The position numbers and the translations under genes are program-made. A stretch of DNA of 64,000 bases from Cladosporium sp. IMV 00045 (Eukaryota > Ascomycota > Dothideomycetes > Cladosporiales > Cladosporiaceae): the NCBI GenBank assembly GCA_001931905.2, contig MSJI02000672.1, forward strand, positions 55,088 through 119,087, written 5' to 3'. The notes beneath the pieces are model-generated. The model was not told the DNA's origin. It worked only from the letters and a program-made list of their open reading frames with translations, and ran no database searches. Of this stretch, positions 20,888 to 32,530 are shown piece by piece (position 1 is the stretch's first letter; every line of letters begins with the position of its first letter).

Positions 20888-22496
20888 ATGATCCGCGGTC
20901 GATCTCAACAGCTTCTTCAACTACTCCTTGTCGTTTTGCCAGCGTTTCTCTTGTTCGGTTACAACCAGAGCAATGTCGGCGGCTTTCTGTCGATCGAGAA
21001 CTGGGCCCACACTTTCCCCGAAATCGACACCGTCACTACTACTGGCGAAGAAAAAGAAGAGAAGCACACCCTGCAAGGCGTTATAGTGGCAACATTTACA
21101 CTGGGAGCACTCGCTGGCGCACTTAGCTGCTCTTGGGCAGGTGACAAGTTCGGAAGAAGGAAGACCATCTTCAGCGCGGCTGCTTTGACCCTCATCGGCG
21201 AAGCCCTCGAGTGCACATCCTTCCACATCGCGCAGCTGATTGTGGGCCGAACGATTCTTGGTTTCGCAGTTGGAAACTTGAGTGCCATTGTGCCGGTCTG
21301 GCAGTCCGAGACTTCGCAAGCAAGCAATCGCGGCAGAGCTGTCGTTTTGAGCGGTCTGTTTATCAGCCTTGGCTATGTCCTACAAGCATGGATCAATCTT
21401 GGCTTCTTCCAAATCAAGACCGGCTCTCTTTCATGGAGACTTCCGATCGCTCTTCCATCTTTGGTCTCCATCACCCTCATGGGAACCATCTGGCTCTTTC
21501 CCGAAAGTCCAAGATGGCTGGTTGCACAAGGCCGCAGGGATGAAGCCCTGACGAACTTGATGCTGCTGAGAAACGCGACTACCGCAGCTGAGAGTGATGC
21601 GGTCGATCTCGAATTAGCTGCCATCGAGCATTCGTTGGAAAACAGCACTGGTGAAGGCACAAAGCTGCGCCAAGTCTTCACCATGGGAGAAGACAAACTG
21701 CTCTACCGATTCATGCTTTGCATATCATTGAACTTCTTCCAGCAAATGACCGGCGGCAATCTCATTTCGGTCTATAGCACTGTCATCTTCCAGGAAGGCT
21801 TGCAATTCGACAGTCAGACTGCACGCATCTTATCTGGGGGCACCCTGACCTGGAAGTTCTTGTCTTGTTTTGTAGCATTCTTCACTATCGACCGTTTTGG
21901 CCGTCGTCTGCTTTTCATTGTTAGCGGCAGTGGGATGGCACTCTGCATGATGGCACTCGCGATTGCCACCAGCTTCCCCAAGAGCAACGAAGCAGCACAG
22001 ATTGCGTCGGTGTTCTTCGTGTTTCTCTTCAACTTCTTCATCCCAATCGGTTTCCTGGGAGCAAACTTCCTTTACGCGACGGAGGTTGCGCCCACCAGAC
22101 TGAGAGTCAAGATGTCGTCAATCTCTACTGCCAATCACTGGTTGTGGTAAGTCAACAGTATGCCTCAAGAGAGTCTCTGAGCTTTAAGACTAACAACTTC
22201 GTAGGAACTTCCTCGTTACAATGATCACGCCGGTCGCGATTAGCAGTATTGGGTACCAATACTACATTGTGTACGCTTGCATTGGATGCTGCATTCCCTT
22301 CTTGGTGTACTTTTATTTTCCGGAAAGCATGGGTCGTACCCTGGAAGAGATGGATCTGGTTTTCAAGGAACAGACTTCGGTTAGAGCTGTGGTTCGCTCA
22401 TCGTTAAAGCCGCCGGTCGGAGATGAAGTGTCTGTCTCGAAGGATGTGGCGAGCAAGAAGGGCATCGAGGTGGATCGGATTGAGAGCCGAGAGTAA
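20888..22496 (+). CDS. MFS sugar transporter family protein
   Basis: Two exons, 20888-22146 and 22205-22496, give 516 residues; the splice restores ANHWLWNFLV. Sugar porter hallmarks are present: GDKFGRRK after helix 2, the ExxxxxxRG-like SETSQASNRGRAV, PESPRWL at the end of the sixth helix, DRFGRRL in the second half and PESMGRTLEEMD near the C-terminus. Twelve hydrophobic segments are apparent. It should be a plasma-membrane proton symporter or facilitator for a sugar or related small polar compound; the substrate is not readable. The promoter is shared with the PcaB-like lyase, and a Zn2Cys6 regulator gene starts about 490 bp downstream in the same direction. This suggests a small catabolic unit. 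Confidence 0.88.
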
Positions 22497-22984
22497 AGCC
22501 GAGGATAGTATATCAGTAGACGACTGTCACCCTAGATATCTCAAATAAAGGACGGTAGATGTTGGGGCATCCATGTGAGCCATTGACCAGAGACCTGACT
22601 TCACCCTTGTTGTGATGCTTGTGAAAGTATTTTCCGTGGTTGAGAAATGCCACTGCAGCATCAATCACAGGCTTTCTGCGCTATTCGAAGACCAGAAGCA
22701 AGATAGATGCAGGTAAGCGACAATTTCGAGTCAGATGGCGAGAGGCCTGTCGATGTTGTTCCATCTTGCCTCGGAAGTCGAGACCAGAGAGGAGGGTTTG
22801 GTGGCGCGGGAAATTCGGAAGTCTTCTCGCGTGTTTCGCGGTGGCGGTCTCCCTTCCTTCATCCTGCCACATCATTTTCCAATGTCAATCCCAAATTGTA
22901 TACGTTCGTTCACCTCATGCAACTGAACATATATCCGTGGATGCTAGACCAATATTGTCAGTATCCGATATAGCCATTCCGGCG
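22497..22984. other. Intergenic region between transporter and regulator
   Basis: About 490 bp with transporter 3' UTR sequence (AATAAA-like TCAAATAAAGG near 22540) and the regulator promoter. Small open frames here show no homology I recognise. Confidence 0.5.
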
Positions 22985-25352
22985 ATGGAGAATGACACAG
23001 ATCATCGTCCGAAAGTCTGGTAAGTCTACGAAAGCCCAAATGCATACGGCCGAGCTGATAATGTAGTGCAGTGACCGATGTAGAATGTATGCTGTGTCAT
23101 TTAGAACATCATTAGAGTCAAGAACTGATCAACAGTAGTAAGAAGATCGGCTGCGACGGCGCCCTTCCATCGGTAACCTATCCGATTTCAAAAGTGGAAG
23201 TCACACTGACTGACCGTCGCTACTTCGCAGTGTGGCAAATGTGTGATTGCGGGCGCTGAGTGCACATCATCAACTTCTCTTCGCAGGAAGACGACGCCTC
23301 GGAGGTATGTGAAGCGTGTTTGCTGATCAAAGCTGCGCTGACGAATCTGGCAAGATTTGGCAAGTCGAAGAACGACGAGGTCGAGCGATTGAAAGCCCAA
23401 GTCAGCAGGCTTCAAGAAAGACTGGCTCAACAATATGGATCACATACTCAGGAACAGCCAGTCTTGGGCAAAGATGCCCCCATCACCGCTCAATACGGCG
23501 GACATGCCGGAGACGTTGCTCTCTTGCCTCACAGAACATCGCCTGACACTGGCACCATTGAGACGACAGATAGCAAGTCTAGTTCCGTCATTAGGCATCT
23601 TGGTCGGCTCGTACACGTGCCATCTGGTTCAATGTTTGCTGGATCCACGACTGGTGTCCACTTCATTCGTTCTGTTGAACAAAAGTGGCAGTCACTAGCA
23701 GACTCGAGTGAATCATTCCCGGAAGGCCTCTTTCGCATGCATCTACTTCCGTCGACCGCAATGTCACGCACGACGACAAACGCGCCGGCAATCACGAATT
23801 ATTCTTGGGAATCACTACTGCAATCACCTAAAGACTACTACCTTGGCCGATTGCAGCATTTCTTGACGTCTTGGGGTACCGCATACCCTATATTCTGTAG
23901 TCGGCAAGTTACGAGGGCCTTTTCCTCTACGCTAGATCAGGTGCAATCGGCACAAACCCACTCAGATCGCTCGACGTCACACAAAATTTTGTTGATCATG
24001 GCGATAGAATCTTGCAATGCTCAAGATCCTGTCGACCAGGATCACGCTTTTGTCTATCACGACGCCGCACGAGCTCTAGAGTCAGATGCCTTCGATGAGC
24101 TGCGCGTCGAGGCGGTGCAATCCCACATTTTGAACGCTATCTTCTTACAGCTAGCAGGCAAACACGCCTTACTTGCTTCAGCAGTGGGGGCAGCGGTCCG
24201 CGCGGCGCAGTGTATTGGCCTGCATAGACATCCACGTCGATTCAAGATGTGTGCAGGAGAGACAGAGCTCCGCACACGGCTTTGGTGGTGTATATCAATA
24301 CTTGACATGTGAGTGAAGCACTTAACTCTGGTTTTAGAGAATGACTGACTAACAAGTAAAGCTCAACGAGTATCGCCTACGGGCTACCAAAATTAATCAG
24401 CGACACAGATGTCGACGTTGGGTATCCAACCAATTGTGACTTCGACGACATAGAGATTACTGAACTTCCAGTGCCACTCCCTGGTGAAAGTACTCAGGCG
24501 TCTATGTTCATAGCCCTTGCCAAACTTTCGAATATCATGCAACAATTCACCAGGCTACTCTTCACCACTACAGAGCGGCGTGATGGTGAAGCTAAAATCA
24601 GCAAGCTAGATCGTCACTTGCGTGTATGGCATTACGAGCATTCCGACTTGATAGCTCAAGGGAAGTCAGATGGGCAGAGGAATTCTCTCGCTCTTCACCT
24701 GCAGATCTTGGCTCATTCTTGCATACTTTTGATACACCAACCAGGATTGACTCTAGAGGAACAAAATCCCCAATTTTCCAAGAGCTTGACGATATCGCTG
24801 CACTGCGCTATCGATCTGCTGCAAATCTTGACAGAATCTCGCGGTAATCAAGAGTTGCCTTGCTTGCAGTCAAATATACCAAGGCTGGTATTTCAGAGTG
24901 GCCTTGTTTGTCTATACTACTCTTGGCACAACCAAACGATCATTCTACCCGAGGCCGACTGTTTCTCTGAGACTAGCGCAAAACTAGGCAACAAGACTAC
25001 ACTGGAGTCCGTAATCGACATGGCGTGCTCCTTGCTCACATTTGGCTCGAAAATTCGACCAATAGACAGCATCGTGTCACCTGTCAGTGACCAGGATATC
25101 CTACGCCAACCGTTGCAAGAAGCGGCACGCGCGCTTTTCTCCATGTCAGATAAGACCTACAAGCTGTTTGGAAGAGGCGGATTCAACACGAACGACGCTT
25201 CTACTGGCTTCCCGGACACCTTCGCTATGGACAATGTCGAAGACTGGCCCAGCTCACTCTGGCAGTTGAATGCCGATGATATTTCCGAATGGACTGAGGG
25301 ATTCAATTTCCATTCAATGGATACTTTCCTACCAGACTTTAGTCTTGAATGA
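22985..25352 (+). CDS. Zn2Cys6 (Gal4-type) fungal transcription factor
   Basis: Six exons: 22985-23019, 23072-23086, 23139-23172, 23231-23304, 23355-24308 and 24362-25352. They total 2103 nt and 700 residues. The zinc cluster is split over four exons and only appears after splicing: CDRCRIKKIGCDG, then LPSCGKC and AGAEC, giving the correct Cys spacing (x2, x6, x6, x2, x6) at residues 12-39. A linker and a coiled-coil dimerisation segment (NDEVERLKAQVSRLQERLAQQ) follow. The fungal_trans middle homology region spans about 190-500, with the typical RLWWCISILD and SISYGLP-like blocks. Exon 2 is just 15 nt. It should act in the nucleus as a sequence-specific activator or repressor, probably on CGG-type sites. 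Its position beside a transporter and a lyase gene suggests a local pathway regulator. Confidence 0.85.
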
Positions 25353-25911
25353 TGTTACGATGCAACACAAATCCCATCACCTCGGAGGCAGCAGGTCTCA
25401 CTACATTCCTCATTGCAGGAGTCACAGCACTCGACTCATGCAGTCAATGCTGGATGAATGTGCTCACTGGCAGTTTCACTGAGCTTGCAGCGTCTTGAAG
25501 CATTTCAAATTACGTCTTGGAATTCTTCTGACACACTCTATCAAAAGCTATGTCTCGGTAATGAGATCGCTTCTCACTAAGCCTATTGGCCGTGCAAACC
25601 ATCAGTTTATGGTCGATGTAAACTTGTATCTGCAAAGCCCCAGGCCTCTTGGCAATGTTGCAATGCGGATGCGGACAGAGCACAAAAGCAGGCTGATGAA
25701 CTACAGCAAAATTGCTGCGGCACCTTTGCTCATGCATTCTAGCCGATGCATCACCCTACGCCCGTTCGAGCTGTGGCTGACATGCAGCATAGCCTCGCAG
25801 GTGTTCAGAATACATAAGTCGGCTCAGCCTTGCGTTCGAAACATGTTCTCTTCCCACGACTCTCCCACTACTCGCATTTGATTACCCGAACTCTCTCAAT
25901 ACTTATCAAGA
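25353..25911. other. Intergenic region, no gene seen
   Basis: About 560 bp between the regulator and the ankyrin gene, both on the plus strand. A 128-codon frame here opens from TTG, has no recognisable domain and is judged a chance frame. Confidence 0.5.
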
Positions 25912-28610
25912 ATGGCAGAAATCATCGCCATTGCGGCTAGCGGTGCTGGTTTAGCCTCACTTGCAATTCAACTGATGGAGAGCTCACAGAAGCTACACAG
26001 CTTCTACCACACATGCAAAGATGCACCAGACACTGTGAATCAGCTAAGTTTTGAGCTGACCACTTTGTCTAAGCATATTCTGCAGCTACAGCGGCTCAAA
26101 GACCAACAAAACCAAGCAGGTGATGCAGAATGCGAAGAGCTGCTCGACCGCTGCCTACACGATTGTGCAAGAATGTCCGCAAAAATCAACACAGCTGTCA
26201 AGAAGATCGAACAATCGCTTCAAAAATCAAGCTTTGTTGGAAGGGTTTACACTGCCTTCAAGGAGCCGGAGATACGGAAGATCTTGGCTGAGATAGAGCA
26301 GGCGAAGACTCATATGATTCTGGCACATCTACAATACATTGAGTAAGCATGCGCTTCCGTGGTTTTGTCAGGGTATTGCTAAACTTGTAGGTTTTGGCAA
26401 ATGCGGCAGATGGTAAAGACCGGTGCCTTTGTGCTGCAGCAAAATGCCATCAACGCGGTGCAACGAGATCGGCTGGACGATATGGACCGCACCATGCAAG
26501 ACACTGGGATGAGAGTTCCCACACACAGCACAACATTCAACGCATCTTCAAGTTCTTCATCGACAGCACCGCCGAACGATCTAGACCACCCGCCTCCTTC
26601 GCGCCAAGCCGTCAGTCGAAAAGTTCTTCAGAACCGTTCGAATGGGCGATTCTCGCCAACACTCCGTATTTCACTTCCTCGCTGGTTTACAAATCGAGTT
26701 TGGGAGATTGGAACCTACGATGTGGGTTTAGACAACGTTCATAGCCTTCAGTTGCGCTCAATCAATCTTCGACCACACAATTCCCCAGTCTTTGAGGCTG
26801 TGCGCGCTGGCGATGTCGAAGGCGTACAGAAGCTCTTGGCATACAAGCATCTTTCGATAATGGACCACGCTTACCGAGAAGATGAAGGGTTTCCTGATCT
26901 GAATCTGCTCATGGTTAGTAGGAGCCACGCGGATAATCCAAGCCCGCAATCACTAACGCACAATGACAGATGGCAGCTGAGTTTGGACACACGAGCCTCT
27001 GCGACTTTCTATTCCAGGCGAACGCGTACTTTCGAGAGGACGCTGTGCTACAATCTGCGCTGCTGTACTATATTCGAAGCTCGAACTTCTGGTACCACAA
27101 AGTTGAGCCCTGCCAGACGGATGCTCTGTACCAGCTTTTCATGAGGCAGTATGGCCTCATCGTTGATTTGGAAGACCCGAAAGCCAACGAAAACTCCATC
27201 TGCATCAATGAATCTGTCGCGAACACCACTTTGTTGACAGAGTCCTCTCTAGAAGAATTATTTGCCAGTCAAACAATCCAATTCAAAGAATGGCCATTCG
27301 TCCGACGCTTCTCGGCATCGTTGCGCGCTCAAGGGTGGCCAGCGGAGACGTTTCTAGGGGCCATCAGATCAGATGACATGCAATTGATGATTTCATCCAC
27401 GGATGATGAAGGGCGAACTGTCCTTCACTGGGCTGCCGAGCACCTAGGCCGTTGTCTGGGTCCCAAGTATAACCGGGAGTTCACTGATCCAAATGTCACC
27501 CGACGAGCAAGAGGCTACGGAGACCTTATTTCAAAGCTTATTCGCTTGGGCGCTGACGCTCACGCTATTGATGCAAATCATCGCTCGCCATTCTTGGCTT
27601 GCTTTTTTGAAATGATCAACAAACCAAGACTCACGTCCAGAGGAATTGTTACGGATACGATCACACTTGATGCAGCGGTGCGAGAATGGGGCAGAGCAAT
27701 CACAGACAGCGGCCTTTCGCTTCCACGCTATACCACCAACGAGAATCGAGCCATTGGGCTACTGCAGGCAAATCAACGGACATTCGGTGGCATTGGTTCT
27801 CCCATTTACTACGTTCTTGAGAGACTGCAAACGCAACAGGATGCTGATTTGGTTGCACATGTTTTGGTATATGACACAATCAACGTCTGGCAATTCAAAC
27901 CGCATCCAGGCGCATGGGATCAGTCATATTACAGCTTGACTGTCTGCCTACATTTGCTGCCTCGATTCAAGACGTACGATCATCACCTCTGGAGATTGAT
28001 CGAGTCTCACAAAGTTAGATCTGGCTCATTCCCAGTGACTCGTGACAGTCATTTGTCGTGGTGTCAAACTATCCAAGATGCCTGGAAAGATATGATGAAG
28101 AAAGCTCAGGACGACCATGGCCCAATCGCTACGATGTTTTCACGCACTTTCGCCCTACATGATACGATAAAACTTGCGCCTAAGAGACGACGCGCAAATT
28201 CGTACACACGCTCGGTGACCCCTTTGGCCGTAACCGCGCCTTTTCCTGACAAAGCTGCTCCTTCTGTGGCGCATACACTTGGTAGTACGTTTCTGGGAGT
28301 GCATAAGTGTTTTCTGACATCAAAATGGTCCCTATTCCGCGGCTCGTACCGCAATGATCTTCCCAAAGAAGCGGACTGTGTGTTGGGCAATTGCATCGAA
28401 GAGAAATATGTGCCACGTATTGAGATGTACGGCAGCTACTGGGAAATGGATTTCATTCAACATAATCGCGATTTCGAGAAAGTCCGCCGCTTTGTAGATC
28501 GATTTTGTCCGGAAGGAAAAGTGCACCTTGATGAACGACTTGAGAAGATTCAGCAACAAGCTGAGGTCGACAGGCTGCTTGGGAGAACCTCGAGGAATCC
28601 TTTGTACTAG
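25912..28610 (+). CDS. SesA/HeLo-like N-terminal domain plus ankyrin-repeat protein
   Basis: Three exons, 25912-26342, 26391-26913 and 26970-28610, give 864 residues. Residues 1-145 form an all-helical domain resembling the N-terminal SesA/HeLo-like domains of fungal NLR-type (STAND) proteins: a hydrophobic first helix (IIAIAASGAGLASLAIQLM), then FYHTCKDAPDTVNQLSFELTTL-type helices. Ankyrin-like units appear at about 275-335 (FEAVRAGDVEGVQKLL, MAAEFGHTSLCDFLF) and 455-520 (DEGRTVLHWAAEH, LIRLGADAHAIDANHRSP). No Walker A/B motif, NACHT or NB-ARC was seen, unlike classical NLRs. The 300-residue C-terminal part is unrecognised. A role in heterokaryon incompatibility or immune-like signalling is an inference from domain type only. 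Confidence 0.8.
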
Positions 28611-28708
28611 GTTGAGGGGCGCAATATAGTTGAAGAAGACGGTGTTCCACACGAGCTAGACGTTTGCCAGTATGTACGTTCCTTCGATGGTGCATGCAGA
28701 TGTCAGAG

Positions 28709-29938
28709 CTATTGCACTTTCACGCCCAGCATTTGCATGACAATCCACTCGGCTGTGGTGGCATGCAAACTTGATTCCCTAAAGTTTCCATCATGGCTGA
28801 CTCCTCCAAAAGTCTGACTACCACTTTCTGCCAAAGCCTGAAATACGACAAGTTGATCCCTCATATGCTCATCCACATAAGCACCGCTAGACCACTCAGC
28901 ATATAAGTCACGGCTTACTAGTTCAGCGAGTTCCGTCGCGGTCTGCTCAGGCGAGCGAACTTTGCGATCATAGAGCCAATCCCTACCCAATCTGAAGAGC
29001 CCAGGATGTGGCGCTTCAGAAGTTGATATAGAGATGTTGGCGACGAGCAGGAGGTAATAGCGTTTGTCGTGCTTGCTGTCTTCGCATTTGAGAGACAAAA
29101 GGCCGTTATCTTTAGAAAACCCCGAGCCGAAATATGATCCTAGCACCAGAGGTAACGTCATCTGAAGGTGAGCGTGTGCCGCAGCTGGCGCAATAAAGGT
29201 GGCGTCTATACGTCCTGGAAAGATTGGAGAAGTGTCAACGGTCTTTGGGTACAAATGAAAAGCCGGAAGACGCAATGATTGTCGTGGAGGGATCTCCAAC
29301 GTGAAGCTGCCGATATTCGAACCACCATGGTTCCAGCCTCGTTTGTTCAGGACTGCAGATATGTGCGGAAGACCAATTTCATGGAGCATAGGAAGAAGAA
29401 CCTGCGTGATGTACTCGTACGACGGAGAAGCAGAAACATTGGTGCCCCCAGAGATGGTGAGTCGAATCGGAAGATTGCTTAGCGTGCCATCATCATCCTT
29501 CGGAGGTCTGAACAAGATGAAAGGCAGTATGGCTTGCAGTGCCAGTCCGGTACTTCCAGCGGTCTTGATGTCAAGCCTGCATTCCCAGAACTTGTTTTCA
29601 CTTCCACTTCTGTCATTGTCTTTCAGAGTGTATGCAGGCGATACGGAACCAATCTGTCCAGGAGCAAAAGATAGTTCCTTTCTACCCTTCTCAGCACCAG
29701 AGATCTCAGCGTTGCTAGCATGAGCAAGCCAATTTACGCAAGCCAGGTGTTGCGCCTTGAGCCCACCACCGGCGGAGCGGTTGCCTCTAATATTGGTGAT
29801 TCTGATAGGAATACTGGTCAATGCTGAAAGTCCGACAGCAAGGCGAAGTAACTGGCCGCCGCCTTCAAGTGTGCGGCCATCGATTTCGACAAGCCCTGGG
29901 CCTGGGTTCGGAGGCATTTGTGGCAGCGGGTCTGACAT
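28709..29938 (-). CDS. RNA 3'-terminal phosphate cyclase (RtcA-type)
   Basis: Single exon, 409 residues from the first ATG (MSDPLPQMPPNPG); the frame continues upstream only with non-ATG codons. RTC hallmarks are EIDGRTLEGGGQLLRLAVGLS, the RGNRSAGGGLKAQHLACV signature and, near residue 358, VDEHMRDQLV, which carries the His that is adenylylated in E. coli RtcA. The sequence resembles the catalytic cyclase branch more than the non-catalytic Rcl1 branch, since this His is retained. It would convert RNA 3'-phosphates to 2',3'-cyclic phosphates with ATP. It is convergent with the ankyrin gene, 98 bp between stops, and divergent from a cyclophilin. Confidence 0.87.
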   Translation of the reverse strand: MSDPLPQMPPNPGPGLVEIDGRTLEGGGQLLRLAVGLSALTSIPIRITNIRGNRSAGGGLKAQHLACVNWLAHASNAEISGAEKGRKELSFAPGQIGSVSPAYTLKDNDRSGSENKFWECRLDIKTAGSTGLALQAILPFILFRPPKDDDGTLSNLPIRLTISGGTNVSASPSYEYITQVLLPMLHEIGLPHISAVLNKRGWNHGGSNIGSFTLEIPPRQSLRLPAFHLYPKTVDTSPIFPGRIDATFIAPAAAHAHLQMTLPLVLGSYFGSGFSKDNGLLSLKCEDSKHDKRYYLLLVANISISTSEAPHPGLFRLGRDWLYDRKVRSPEQTATELAELVSRDLYAEWSSGAYVDEHMRDQLVVFQALAESGSQTFGGVSHDGNFRESSLHATTAEWIVMQMLGVKVQ

Positions 29939-30549
29939 TGGCAAGGTGGGTGATGATAATGGTGTTTTCGTATTCAATATGGTTCACCTGGGCAGAAAAC
30001 GGCTCTGTCACCTTTGGTCAAAGATGAGCACTTGCGTTGCCTAAATGTCCTCTGGTGAGAGTTGACTCATGTTGCACTCATCTGAAGGATCCGGGTCCAG
30101 TCATCCAGCGAGCCGTGAATATCGCTATTTCCTCGCCGTTCTCTGGGAGGAAGAGCCTTGACAGAGACTGCCCGAAGACAAACCTGGCGTGTACGTTGGT
30201 CTCCAAAAAATCCACACTTGCTTAATGCAAAGAACGAGCAACGTCAAGCTTCATGGCTTCATAGCTTCGACCGCCACGCTCGTGTTTCTTAGCCGCACAA
30301 GGCTGAATACATGTACGACATACGAATGCTAAGACTGAGGAAGTTGGAAAAGAACCATATAATGTAAGTTTGTTACATTTGAGATGTAAGTTGGGCGTAG
30401 TCAGGGAAGGCAAGTAAACGCCAAGAAATCATGAGGAGCGAGCAGTCAGCCGCAACCTCGATGGGCAGCACTCCATTGATCAACGAGTTCAGGAAAGTTC
30501 AGGAACCGTTCCATACACAACACAAATTGACACCCTTCCCACCCTCAAC
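29939..30549. promoter_or_regulatory. Divergent promoter of RNA cyclase and cyclophilin genes
   Basis: About 610 bp between two starts pointing apart. No coding frame or named binding site is supported. A 10 bp direct repeat (AGTTCAGGAA/AAGTTCAGGAA) sits at about 30485-30505, close to the cyclophilin start. Confidence 0.5.
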
Positions 30550-31038
30550 ATGGCACAAAACGTCCTGCTGGAGACATCCATGGGCTCGATCGTGGTCGAG
30601 TTGTATAACAACCACGCGCCCAAAACCTGCCAGAACTTCTCGACTCTCGCGTCGCGCAACTATTACAATGGCACCATCTTTCACCGCATCATCTCCGACT
30701 TCATGATACAAGGCGGTGATCCTACTGGTACTGGTCGCGGCGGCGCTTCGATCTATGGAGAGAAGTTCGAAGACGAAATTCGCTCAGACCTCAAGCACAC
30801 TGGCGCTGGCATCTTGAGCATGGCGAATAGTGGACCGAATACGAACGGCAGTCAATTCTTCATCACGCTTGCGCCCACGCCGTGGTTGGATGGCAAACAC
30901 ACTATCTTTGGCAGAGTCAAGAGCGGGATGAAGATTGTCCAGAGAATGGGCCTAGTAAAAGTTGGTGCAGAGGACCGCCCAACTGAGGAAGTGCGTATCG
31001 TGAGCGCAAGGATTCTGCCAAGCGAGGATGATATCTAA
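30550..31038 (+). CDS. Peptidyl-prolyl cis-trans isomerase, PPIL1-type cyclophilin
   Basis: Single exon, 162 residues, a complete single-domain cyclophilin. The catalytic block [22 protein letters not shown] and the [17 protein letters not shown] block are intact, including the catalytic Arg and the QFFIT cyclosporin-site residues. It ends [14 protein letters not shown]. Length and the [24 protein letters not shown]-terminus fit the PPIL1/Cyp1 branch, which is a spliceosome-associated cyclophilin in other eukaryotes. That role is inferred from family. No signal or targeting sequence is present, so it is cytosolic or nuclear. Confidence 0.93.
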   Translation: MAQNVLLETSMGSIVVELYNNHAPKTCQNFSTLASRNYYNGTIFHRIISDFMIQGGDPTGTGRGGASIYGEKFEDEIRSDLKHTGAGILSMANSGPNTNGSQFFITLAPTPWLDGKHTIFGRVKSGMKIVQRMGLVKVGAEDRPTEEVRIVSARILPSEDDI

Positions 31039-31247
31039 AGAGGAAGCAATGAGAGCACAACATACAATGAGAAGTTTACGACGACTACAACTGCATGAGA
31101 TCACGCATCTGAGCAGTAGAAGAGTGACACTCGCGCTTGAGACCGGAGCAACAAGGCAATTCATTTCATAATGTCGTAAGTGAACAAAACACCGCACCAA
31201 AGTCAAGACAGCTCATTCTGATTTTTGTCGTAAAGATTCCGCTCCGT

Positions 31248-32530
31248 TCATGACACAGGTCCGTTGGGGTGAAGCAACACCTTCGTGTAACCGTCCACAC
31301 GCCTGTCAAATTTGTCATAAGCCTCCGGGGCCTGATCGATACCCACTTCATGCGACACCACGAAGGACGGCTTCGCTTTGCCGCTGATGATCAGGTCTCG
31401 CAAATAACGATTGTACGCTTTGACGTTGCACTGTCCGGTACCAAGGTGCAGACCCTTCTCGAAGAGCTTGCCGAAGCTGATAAGGATTTCGCCATTTCCA
31501 GACTGGGCGTCCGGTGCACCAGGGTCAGATGGCACGTACAATCCAATGACCCCAAGACCGCCGGTTGGACGAGTCTAAGCAGAGAGTACGGATCAGTAAT
31601 TGGCGCAGGACATCAAAATTTGTACATTCTGCACTTACGACGTGGATGAGCTGATCGAGAACGATGTTGGGCTTCTCGTTCTTTCCATCTTTTGCCACTG
31701 CCTGGTAGCCGACCGCGTCGACAGCCCGATCTACCATGCCTCCATTCTTGATGATTTGATCCACCGCGTTGCCTTCTGTGAAATTGATGGGGATGCAGCC
31801 AATCTTCTCGGCGGCGTCTAAGCGCTCCTTGACCTGATCAACGACGAACACGTTCGATGCGCCACGAAGGGTGGCCGAGTACGCCGCCATCAAGCCGACT
31901 GGTCCAGCTCCAAAGACTGCAATGCTTTCGCCACTCTTGAAACCACTGAGTTCCACACCATGCCAGCCAGTTGGGAAGATGTCTGCGAGCAACGCGAAAT
32001 CGGCTTCATGCTCCGCTCCAGGTGGCAAGACAAGAGCGTTAAAATCCGCGAAAGGAACTCTTAGATACTGCGCCTGTCCCCCCTGATAGGGGCCCATAGC
32101 GACATATCCATATGCTCCTCCCGCGAATCCCGGATTGACGCCTGTACAGAAAGCGGTCCTGTTCTCCTCGCAGTTTCTGCAGCGGCCATCGGCCACGTTG
32201 AAGGGCAGAACGATACGATCGCCCTTCTTGAGCAGAGTGACTCCGGATCCTGTCTCTGTGATGACACCCATGTTCTCATGGCCGAAAACAAGACCGCCTT
32301 CTGCAGCAGTGCGACCCTGGTACATACTGCGCTCGGTTAGTCTCGTCTTTTGCAGTGGCATCACAACGGTGTTGCATCGCTTACTGCAAATCCGAGCCGC
32401 AAATGCATGCTGTAGTGACCTTGATGATCACGTCGTCTGGATGCTGGATCTGAGGTAGGTCAATCTCTTTGACAGATACCTTGAATGGCCCATCGTAGTG
32501 AAGTGCCTTCATCTTAGTTGCAGTCGCCAT
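31248..32530 (-). CDS. Zinc-dependent alcohol dehydrogenase, glutathione-independent formaldehyde dehydrogenase-like
   Basis: Three exons, 32530-32385, 32326-31639 and 31574-31248, give 386 residues. Splicing restores CGSDLHMYQGRT and IHVVTRPTGGLG. The catalytic zinc ligands are in ACICGSDLH and GHENMG, and the structural-zinc loop is CRNCEENRTAFC. The NAD-binding fold is GAGPVGLMAAYSA. VNPGFAGGAYGYVAMGPYQGGQAQYLRVP is diagnostic of the Pseudomonas FdhA / formaldehyde dismutase branch. It probably oxidises an aldehyde or alcohol with NAD in the cytosol; formaldehyde as substrate is inferred only. It is divergent from an enoyl-CoA hydratase gene. Confidence 0.88.
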
